Source: Thermoplasmata archaeon (GTDB taxonomy: Archaea; Thermoplasmatota; Thermoplasmata; Thermoplasmatales; Thermoplasmataceae). From it: a DNA stretch of 13,885 nucleotides. Location of the stretch: assembly GCA_021826795.1 (NCBI GenBank), contig JAKAYM010000036.1:1-13885 (forward strand), read 5' to 3'. The position numbers and the translations under genes are program-made. Under the pieces are notes generated by a model, which saw only the letters and a list, made by a program, of their open reading frames with translations, ran no database searches and was not told the DNA's origin. Below are positions 1 through 6,192 of the stretch, piece after piece (the first letter of the stretch is position 1; the number at the start of each line of letters is the position of its first letter).

Positions 1-133
1 CTATTCACCTTATTAGATATTAATAAGGTATGAAATCGAGTCGAAGGGCGGGTATTCTAATTAACGGCCTCGAAGGTCAAATATACCAACAACCGCCTCC
101 GATTCTCACAGCTATATCGTCATATAGTTAAGG
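1..133. other. GC-richer folded patch, possible mobile-element end or structured RNA
   Basis: This stretch has no convincing gene and is visibly richer in G and C than the flanking DNA. It contains several inverted repeats. A perfect 9-bp hairpin has arms at 7-15 and 21-29 with a 5-nt loop. A compound stem pairs 47-50 with 94-97 and 51-55 with 83-87, enclosing a small hairpin at 66-78 (one G-U pair, CGA loop). A 6-bp hairpin pairs 112-117 with 122-127. The heptamer TCGAAGG occurs at 41-47 and 70-76. The patch sits exactly where the adjacent peptidase gene loses its 3' half. Subterminal hairpins of this kind are known from ends of IS200/IS605-type elements, where the right end also templates a TnpB guide RNA. 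That identity is inference only: no transposase coding sequence is visible. A 33-codon plus-strand reading frame from 30 (rich in P and Q) is probably not a gene. Confidence 0.4.
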
Positions 134-844
134 CTAAATAAGGTTTTTCATGATTTCTGATTTGTAAAGTTTATCCTGCCTGTAATCAAGTACCTTCAAT
201 TGTTTGTCATATTCCCAGAACTTTTTCCATGTTGAAGGATCCTCCAGATCTCCTGTATAAATTATGGTTCTTTTATTATCCGCCGCAGTTAAAACCACTT
301 TATTTTCGTAACTATCAGCAACAATGCCCAGACCTGCAGGTATTTCTTTCCCGAATACATATTCACCGTTAGTATAAACGGCATTTGAACTATGGTTATT
401 ATCACCTACTTTTTCATTCCTGTTTTCCTTAATTATATAAAAACCGTCTGCCTTGAAGATAATGTCATGTATAAATCCATTTTCTTCATATATTATTTCC
501 TTTTTCCTGAATACTTTCAGAGTACCTGAATCCTTTCCGGTAGTTTCGAACAATGCCACCCTATCTCCATTATTCTCGGGCTTGATCCATACTATAATAC
601 CATCAGTAGAATAAATGACATCATCGTTGACTACTAAATTGTTCTGCCCGTTATTTATAGATATATAGCATATTTTGTTTTTTGTCATGCATACACTTTT
701 CATCTTTTCTGTGAATACATACGGTCGAATAACGGAGGCTATATCTTTGTAATATCCTGCAAACTTTTCTCTGGTTATATCTGTCTGATCCTTTGCATAT
801 TTTATGGAATTCTTATCCATTACCTCAAAGTTAAAATTATTCAT
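134..844 (-). pseudogene. Truncated prolyl-oligopeptidase-family (S9) peptidase, N-terminal part only
   Basis: The 236-residue product resembles the start of prolyl oligopeptidases. A helical N-terminus (an 'A.D.T' segment that aligns with the usual 'W...N..T' helix, near residues 15-25) leads into beta-propeller strands such as 'ICYISINNGQNNLVV' and 'STDGIIVWI...GDRVALFETT'. Family members are usually about 550-700 residues and end in an alpha/beta-hydrolase domain with a Ser-Asp-His triad. None of that is present, so the protein cannot be a working peptidase. The stop codon lies at the edge of the hairpin-rich patch at 1-133, suggesting an insertion or rearrangement removed the rest. The start at 844 is chosen because a TATA element at 866-876 is centred about 27 bp upstream, as expected for a leaderless transcript. 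The longer open frame reaching 970 would overlap the helicase gene and is unlikely. The family call rests on pattern memory and is moderately sure. Confidence 0.55.
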
Positions 845-865
845 ATTTTCAATATATTGAATGAA

Positions 866-876
866 TTTATATAAAA
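866..876 (-). promoter_or_regulatory. TATA box of the truncated peptidase gene
   Basis: On the minus strand this reads TTTTATATAAA, centred about 27 bp before the ATG at 844. That spacing suits a leaderless archaeal transcript and supports the 844 start. Confidence 0.55.
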
Positions 877-908
877 ATTTAGTACAGTAATAGTTATATG
901 CAACTTGA

Positions 909-2720
909 TTAAAGCAGGCTCTTAATATATTTTCCCGTTTCCTCGTCCTCGCAGAATACGTATGTTCCATGAATGCCCCTCGTTAGCAGTATTCTATATC
1001 TGTTAACCAGAAGATTTATAGCTGTATTGTAGGAATTCATATCTCCATCCTTACCCTTATAGAAAGATTTCTTGATCTCAAAATCCTCACAGTTATCTCC
1101 AAGAATCCATTTATTGCCACGCCAGACGAGGTCCCGCCCCCAGATAACACCGGTATAATCTGCCTCGAATCCCTGGGCACCATAAACAGATGCACAGCTA
1201 TCTAGCCTGTTTGAATTCCCGCCAACCCAGAACGGGGCATAATCTTTCTTCGGATTCATGAGCCAACGGATTCTGGTATCTGTATTTTTGTATATGTCAA
1301 GGCCCGACCTCAGAGGATAACCGATACGCAGATTGTCAGGAGATCCCGGATTCTGTAGGTCTCCCCTTGCTTCTGTAAATGAGGCTACCAGTGCTGATTT
1401 TTTACCCTCTGCTATTCTTCTTCTCAACTCTTCCAGCATATCATCAATATTGCAGAAAGGTCTAAAATCATAATACATATGGAATTCTGGGGATTTCCCT
1501 GCCAGGAGTTCGTTCACAAAGTTTCCATATTCGTTTCCATTACGGTATAGCCCTTTGAGGCTTATTTCTACTGGACTATTCAGGTATTTTGTAAAGTTTT
1601 GAGCTGTGCCCTGCTCCCTCTTTCCCAGAATCTGTGAATCATCATAAAAGAATACAGATATATCAGCAACATTACCGGCATTGATTATATTGTCAATGGT
1701 CATTCTCTGTGCCTCATCAAATATGGCGATTTTATACTTTACTGGAAAATCATTGTCTGCAACTCCTGGATTACCGGGCCTTCCTGTTGAATAATATTTT
1801 ATCAGGGTAGAAAGCCCGGGATTTATACCATCAAGCATTTTTCTCAGGGATTCTACCATCCTGTTATTCCTGTAGGCAAGGACGGATTGTTTCTCCAGTG
1901 CCAGCGATCTCAAGAGGAGATTTATAGCCATTAATGTTTTTCCAGAACCCGGACCTCCGTGTATCACATAATTACCTGAAACATCATTCCTTAGATCATC
2001 AATAATTTCCTCGTAGGGAATAAGCTGTTCATTGTAGAGGCCGTATCCTTCAGATGCCAGGGCTTTCATCGCACCATTTTTTATATCGTTAAAATATGAT
2101 TTAACCGCATCGAACAGGCTCTTGTTCTGCACATACTTTCCACTCAGGAATAAGGAGGCCGATTTCTCATCGAATCCCGGATCGAGATTCTTTCTGAGTT
2201 TATCGATAAGGCAGTTTTCGTTATTCCTGAAGTATACCTTTTCAGAGTACCTGTTCTGATTATTAATATTATACAGGATTACCAGTGAATCGATAGAAAA
2301 ATTATTTATGTTCTCAACACCGTATCTGATTTTCCCCTCATAATTCATAACCTGGTAGACCGGATTCACTTCTTTCTTTCCATCAGCATCTACAAAATAA
2401 TCACTGGCAGTATTTACCATTTTCCTCCATCCCTTCATTTCAATTATAGTCAGGTCTGGGTCTGTAGATTTGCCGATAAGTATGGCATCTGCTCTTTCAC
2501 CACCGGCCGGGATTATATATTCCAGCACTATTCCCTTTTTATCCAGTTGATTTATAATTTTATGAAGGTAATCAATAGAGCCTTTCCAGGAGTTACGAAT
2601 GAAAATTCCCGGTTCTACACCGTATAATTCACGATAATTTTTTGATAGCATTTCCGAGAAATCAAAATTCTCATAATCATCTAAAAAGGACTTTGTATTA
2701 TTATAATAGAGATAATTCAT
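909..2720 (-). CDS. PD-(D/E)XK nuclease-like / DUF2075 (Schlafen-type) helicase fusion
   Basis: This is a 603-residue, probably cytoplasmic nucleic-acid enzyme. The N-terminal region (about 45-170) has a restriction-endonuclease-like core: D78 in 'RADAILI', then E94-M-K96 in 'TIIEMKGW', followed by 'NPVYQVMNYEGK' with Q123, a pattern known from NERD-like nuclease domains. The C-terminal two thirds is a superfamily 1-like ATPase of the DUF2075 group: Walker A GGPGSGKT at 255-262, Walker B with D335-E336 in 'IFDEAQR', a 'YDDSQ' motif III at 359-363, 'LKGLYRNG' near 388-395, 'GAQGFEADY' near 514-522 and 'NRYRILLTRG' at 573-582. All motifs look intact. The function is not established. Such fusions are often found near defence genes, so nucleic-acid surveillance is a reasonable inference. 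The start at 2720 is set by a TATA box 25 bp upstream. The gene is transcribed away from the kinase at 2839. Confidence 0.85.
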   Translation of the reverse strand: MNYLYYNNTKSFLDDYENFDFSEMLSKNYRELYGVEPGIFIRNSWKGSIDYLHKIINQLDKKGIVLEYIIPAGGERADAILIGKSTDPDLTIIEMKGWRKMVNTASDYFVDADGKKEVNPVYQVMNYEGKIRYGVENINNFSIDSLVILYNINNQNRYSEKVYFRNNENCLIDKLRKNLDPGFDEKSASLFLSGKYVQNKSLFDAVKSYFNDIKNGAMKALASEGYGLYNEQLIPYEEIIDDLRNDVSGNYVIHGGPGSGKTLMAINLLLRSLALEKQSVLAYRNNRMVESLRKMLDGINPGLSTLIKYYSTGRPGNPGVADNDFPVKYKIAIFDEAQRMTIDNIINAGNVADISVFFYDDSQILGKREQGTAQNFTKYLNSPVEISLKGLYRNGNEYGNFVNELLAGKSPEFHMYYDFRPFCNIDDMLEELRRRIAEGKKSALVASFTEARGDLQNPGSPDNLRIGYPLRSGLDIYKNTDTRIRWLMNPKKDYAPFWVGGNSNRLDSCASVYGAQGFEADYTGVIWGRDLVWRGNKWILGDNCEDFEIKKSFYKGKDGDMNSYNTAINLLVNRYRILLTRGIHGTYVFCEDEETGKYIKSLL

Positions 2721-2739
2721 TATAAAGATAATTGCATTG

Positions 2740-2750
2740 TTTATATATTT
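2740..2750 (-). promoter_or_regulatory. TATA box of the nuclease-helicase gene
   Basis: The minus strand reads AAATATATAAA, centred 25 bp before the ATG at 2720, giving a leaderless mRNA. It also spans the ATG at 2737 of the open frame on the other strand, which argues against that ATG being the kinase start. Confidence 0.6.
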
Positions 2751-2766
2751 GTTTTGGCTACTGGCC

Positions 2767-2778
2767 CTTAAAATTTTA
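2767..2778 (+). promoter_or_regulatory. Possible TATA box of the kinase gene
   Basis: The A/T-only core in CTTAAAATTTTA would place the transcript start near 2798, leaving a roughly 40-nt leader with an AGGA ribosome-binding sequence before the GTG at 2839. It lies within about 30 bp of the opposing helicase TATA box, so the two genes probably share a compact divergent promoter region. Confidence 0.35.
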
Positions 2779-2838
2779 TTTTATGGAATTTCGATACTGC
2801 AGCATAAAGATTTATTTGATACACTGTTACAGGATATT

Positions 2839-3747
2839 GTGGAAAACGCCATTAACTTTATCTTTGAGATTTCAAAAAACTTCCCCGATATTATTATAAA
2901 AAAATATTACAGGATAGATACAGGCTGGATGAATCGAATAATCATTGTAAACGATGATACAGTATTTAGATTTCCCAGGACGGGTGCTGGAATCAAAAAG
3001 CTCGCATCAGAATTGAAATTATTATCCCTACTGAAAGGTGCTCCGGTTAAACTGCCTGAATACAAATTTATTCATATGGAAGAGCCGTATTTCGCAGGAT
3101 ATAAAATTATTAGGGGCGATACACTGGATAATGCAAAATCCCTGGGTAGGTCAGTACTGGATGATTTTATGTCCCTACTGAATTACATGGGGACATTCAG
3201 AAGTGATTTACTTAATGGTACTTTAATTCCGGTATATAACAGCAATACCTGGATAGAATATGAAAAATCTTTGATCAATTCTTTTAGGAGTACACTGGAA
3301 TTATATACCGGAATAGAATATTTCCAGGAAATTTTGGATCTCTTTGATATATCTATGTTAGAACTAAACGATAAAGATATATCATTGATACACGGAGATC
3401 TTTCCAGAGGAAATGTTATCTTAAATAGAAAACACAGCAGAGTTAATGGAGTTATAGACTGGTCAGATGCATCTTACGGAGACAGGGCATTAGACATAGC
3501 TGCTATTCTTGAAGGTTTCTCCCTGAAATACCTGCCTAATATGCTGTCAAATTTTAGCAAAGATTTCTCTTCGAGAGCATTCAAAAGAATACTGTTTTAT
3601 CGCCTTGTTTCACCACTTTACAGGGCATATTTTCTGGAAAAGACCGGAAAGAAAGATGAGGCAAAAGAATTATGCATGGAAATAATAAATAATAAGAATT
3701 CAAAAACGCTGGGAAATCAGATCACAAATATTAGTGGAAATTTCTGA
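2839..3747 (+). CDS. Aminoglycoside-phosphotransferase-family small-molecule kinase
   Basis: This is an APH/choline-kinase-fold enzyme of about 302 residues, predicted to transfer phosphate from ATP to a small molecule. The substrate is unknown. The catalytic loop 'LIHGDLSRGNVIL' supplies Asp187 and Asn192, and 'GVIDWSDASYGD' supplies the metal-binding Asp207 (DFG equivalent). The N-lobe strand reads 'VFRFPR', with Arg where many kinases have Lys; I recall this in other APH(2'')-like proteins. The frame is open from an ATG at 2737, but that ATG lies in the opposite gene's promoter and would add a hydrophobic stretch foreign to the family. GTG at 2839, with AGGA at 2831-2834 and a possible TATA element near 2767-2778, gives the usual family N-terminus: 47 residues up to the 'FRFPR' strand, similar to APH(2''). 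An actual antibiotic-resistance role is doubtful in an archaeon. A metabolic or stress kinase is as likely. Confidence 0.8.
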   Translation: MENAINFIFEISKNFPDIIIKKYYRIDTGWMNRIIIVNDDTVFRFPRTGAGIKKLASELKLLSLLKGAPVKLPEYKFIHMEEPYFAGYKIIRGDTLDNAKSLGRSVLDDFMSLLNYMGTFRSDLLNGTLIPVYNSNTWIEYEKSLINSFRSTLELYTGIEYFQEILDLFDISMLELNDKDISLIHGDLSRGNVILNRKHSRVNGVIDWSDASYGDRALDIAAILEGFSLKYLPNMLSNFSKDFSSRAFKRILFYRLVSPLYRAYFLEKTGKKDEAKELCMEIINNKNSKTLGNQITNISGNF

Positions 3748-3989
3748 TTCATTAACCTTTAATATTTCTTATACAGCACAGTCTTATTAATATTTCTATT
3801 TTAAATTAAAATATTCAGTACACTCAATGATTCATACACATGCTACAGAAACATTTCTGAAATTTTGTAAAACCTATGAATACACATATTTAAATAGATA
3901 AATATAAATTTTAATTTTTTTAGCAACAGAATGGGTTAAAAAATAGTAACAGATAACCAGTAAAACACATGCTCAGGAGTAATTAAACA
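3748..3989 (+). promoter_or_regulatory. AT-rich 242-bp leader/promoter region of the transporter
   Basis: No gene is convincing here. The stretch is very AT-rich, carries several TATA-like runs and ends with the AGGAG ribosome-binding sequence at 3975-3979. A 24-codon plus-strand frame from 3827 is present but has no supporting signal. Confidence 0.35.
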
Positions 3990-4922
3990 TTGCATTTTCT
4001 GGATATCTATATATCTGTAACAGCACTAATCCCGCAGATATATATGCTGGAGATACTCATACCGGCCTTTGTACTGATCATCTGGACTGCGTCCAATACA
4101 TTAATTAAAAGCCTAACAGGAAAAATGGAGAGTGATAATATTGCATTAATTGTAATAGGTGCCGGAATAGTACCGATGACCCTATCAATATTCATGACAC
4201 CGCATCTGGATATTGCAGAAACTACATTATTTTTAGGTGTAACCTCAGGGATATTCCTCAGCCTGGGGTATATACTATTTTATAAATCCCTTAAAGGAGA
4301 AAACCTGGGAAGTGCCGGCGTAACCATAAATATGCAGCAAATAATTGTAATATCATTCAGCCTTTTAGTCCTCAAGGAAACAGTATCATCCCTGATACTC
4401 CCTGCTGTTATACTGATACTGATAGGTTCTATGATGGTTACAATCAAAAATGGATTTAAAATCAACAGATACCTCATGCTTGCAGCACTCGCCAATATAA
4501 TATGGGGAATATATTACATGCCCCTCTCCTTTGCCATATTATCACTGCATTCATCTGTAATGCCATTGCTCATAGCAAGGACATCCGGATTCATAATGAC
4601 CTTCATTGCCTTTGAGACACTTTTCATGTACAGGCGCATGAAGCAGAGGCATATAACATCTGTAACCACTCCTAATTATAAGGCTAAACTGTCCTTTACA
4701 CTGATGCTTGCTGTTGTCGCTGGAATACTGGACGGATCGGGAAACGTATTCTACGCTTTATCCATATCCCAGGGTGCACTCGTGCTGGCTGGTGCCCTGG
4801 TTGCAATGCTTCCGGCAACCCTGGCACTTTCAGGTAAATTTCTCTTCAAGGAGAAGTTGAGTTCAAAACAGTATATAGGAGTTCTTCTGTCTGTTGCCGG
4901 TGCACTTCTAATAGCATTATAA
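3990..4922 (+). CDS. EamA/DMT-superfamily-like membrane transporter
   Basis: A 310-residue integral membrane protein with about ten hydrophobic segments, arranged as two five-helix halves. The first half runs from 'IPAFVLIIWTASNTLIKSL' to 'LILIGSMMVTI', the second from 'LMLAALANIIWGIYYM' to 'GVLLSVAGALLIAL'. The pattern of 'W..SN', 'LF..SL..' and the closing 'K..S..Q..G..L...G..L' resembles drug/metabolite transporters, which move small solutes across the cytoplasmic membrane. The substrate cannot be read from sequence. The start is TTG at 3990, with AGGAG at 3975-3979 placed 10 nt upstream. An internal ATG at 4044 has no ribosome-binding sequence and is the alternative. The long leader region has several TATA-like candidates (3887-3896, 3900-3909, 3935-3944). 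The gene converges on the next one, with only 29 bp between stop codons. Confidence 0.75.
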   Translation: MHFLDIYISVTALIPQIYMLEILIPAFVLIIWTASNTLIKSLTGKMESDNIALIVIGAGIVPMTLSIFMTPHLDIAETTLFLGVTSGIFLSLGYILFYKSLKGENLGSAGVTINMQQIIVISFSLLVLKETVSSLILPAVILILIGSMMVTIKNGFKINRYLMLAALANIIWGIYYMPLSFAILSLHSSVMPLLIARTSGFIMTFIAFETLFMYRRMKQRHITSVTTPNYKAKLSFTLMLAVVAGILDGSGNVFYALSISQGALVLAGALVAMLPATLALSGKFLFKEKLSSKQYIGVLLSVAGALLIAL

Positions 4923-4951
4923 GAATAAAAAATTAAATTATGAATTTATTT

Positions 4952-6055
4952 TCAGTGCACAACAAAAACTAAAGTTAATATAATTACTGGAATAGCTATT
5001 AGCGCTGCCATTATGGCTATTCCTACCGGATGCCCCATGTTGAATGTAAATCCTACACCGAACCTTTTAGGAACAAGAATCCTGCCATCGTTTCTATTTA
5101 CATATATTACCCCGCCCTTCCAGTATTTATCATCGTCAGATGTATCCCTTACAGACTGTTTATTTTCCTCAGATGGTACACTGCCCCTGATTCTGACATT
5201 GCTGCCTCCCTGTCCGGTAGTAAAAGATATAATCATTACGGCTACCGCCATTGCCATAACAGGTGCTATAAGTATAGCTATGTTTAAATTATGAATTAAT
5301 CCCCATTCTTCAAAACTGGAAAGGCCAAATGTAATATTCATAAATACAGGTATTATCGAAATCAAAATGACCATTCTGTGCCTGAAGATATTTGTTCTTT
5401 CGCCTGCATGTTTAACTGCTGTATCCTCCCTTATAGAAGTCCTGCTGATTGCATAGGCAAGGATAATAATAAATACAGTGGTGATCGCACCGATTACTGG
5501 AACAAGGAATACAGACAGTACTGTTTTGCTGGAGTAAGCGTTTGGCAAACCGTTGGCACCGAAATGTGTTGGAAATACTGATGGTATATGTGGGTAATAG
5601 AATATGCCGATAGCGAAGATTATCAGAATTATGAGAATTCCCGGCAGTGCATATATAAATGGAAAGTTACTTCCCGAAGCGATTACAAACTGGCCAGTTA
5701 CAACTTCCTTACTGCCCTCAAACCAGTTTTCCTGCTTCTTTATTTTCAGCAATCTGTAATGTTCAGCAAAGTATACAGAAAATCCCAGAATAAGAATAAT
5801 CGGTAACATGGCTACTGTAAAAGCAGTAATGCCATTCAGGGCAACATCCAGAGAGATCATTGCAAGTGTAATTATTACTACTGATGCTGCATATACATGC
5901 TTAGCGTTCCTGATACTACCAGAATTAATTTTATCCAATGGAGTCCTTACCCCGAAATTTATGGATTTTTCGGTCATATATGGCACAAAAGCTAAGAAAA
6001 AGCCTACCACAAGCGATACGAATATTTCAATCTCGGCAAACGTATTTAGTGACAT
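4952..6055 (-). CDS. DUF1648/DUF5808 membrane protein (SdpI-related)
   Basis: A 367-residue protein with about eight hydrophobic helices. Near the N-terminus 'FGVRTP' (34-39) follows the first helix, as in DUF1648 proteins. The DUF1648 hallmark 'IPSVFPTHFGANGLPNAYSSK' spans 157-177 with His164. The segment 308-343, 'DDKYWKGGVIYVN..DGRILVPKRFG.GFTFN', is a clear DUF5808 soluble insert before the last helix. In Bacillus, a DUF1648 protein (SdpI) is an immunity and signalling membrane protein; whether this archaeal relative acts similarly is unknown. The start is ATG 6055, with AAAGGTG at 6065-6071 giving nine intervening nucleotides. A TATA-like element around 6091-6104 would place the transcript start just upstream of it, so this gene has a short leader unlike most of its neighbours. 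Confidence 0.85.
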   Translation of the reverse strand: MSLNTFAEIEIFVSLVVGFFLAFVPYMTEKSINFGVRTPLDKINSGSIRNAKHVYAASVVIITLAMISLDVALNGITAFTVAMLPIILILGFSVYFAEHYRLLKIKKQENWFEGSKEVVTGQFVIASGSNFPFIYALPGILIILIIFAIGIFYYPHIPSVFPTHFGANGLPNAYSSKTVLSVFLVPVIGAITTVFIIILAYAISRTSIREDTAVKHAGERTNIFRHRMVILISIIPVFMNITFGLSSFEEWGLIHNLNIAILIAPVMAMAVAVMIISFTTGQGGSNVRIRGSVPSEENKQSVRDTSDDDKYWKGGVIYVNRNDGRILVPKRFGVGFTFNMGHPVGIAIMAALIAIPVIILTLVFVVH

Positions 6056-6064
6056 TTAATCAAG

Positions 6065-6071
6065 CACCTTT
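6065..6071 (-). promoter_or_regulatory. Shine-Dalgarno site of the DUF1648/DUF5808 gene
   Basis: The minus strand reads AAAGGTG nine bases before ATG 6055. It fixes the start and marks a leadered transcript among mostly leaderless genes. Confidence 0.6.
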
Positions 6072-6192
6072 TTATGTTCTATATATTATAGAATATTATA
6101 ATAGTTTCTACTGTAGGATATGTCTATTTTTATACGTACATTATAAGCTTTAATTCCGGTTCCCGGATTATTCTGAGACCCGATAAAAATTT

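Noticed and set aside
845..970. Upstream extension of the peptidase fragment to ATG 970
   Set aside because: It would overlap the end of the helicase gene by 62 bp out of frame, and the TATA box supports ATG 844.
2737..2838. N-terminal extension of the kinase from ATG 2737
   Set aside because: It begins inside the helicase TATA box, encodes a hydrophobic stretch foreign to APH kinases, and GTG 2839 gives the normal family length.
3827..3901. 24-codon plus-strand frame in the transporter leader
   Set aside because: It is short, lacks a ribosome-binding site, and the sequence around it has the composition of AT-rich intergenic DNA.
5013..6153. Several plus-strand frames of 67-93 codons
   Set aside because: All except the last part of one lie antisense to the DUF1648/DUF5808 gene, whose motifs are clear; none shows a recognisable domain.
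6155..6167. TCCGG/CCGGA hairpin below the surface protein stop
   Set aside because: It has only five base pairs and no T-run follows on the minus strand, so it cannot be called a terminator.
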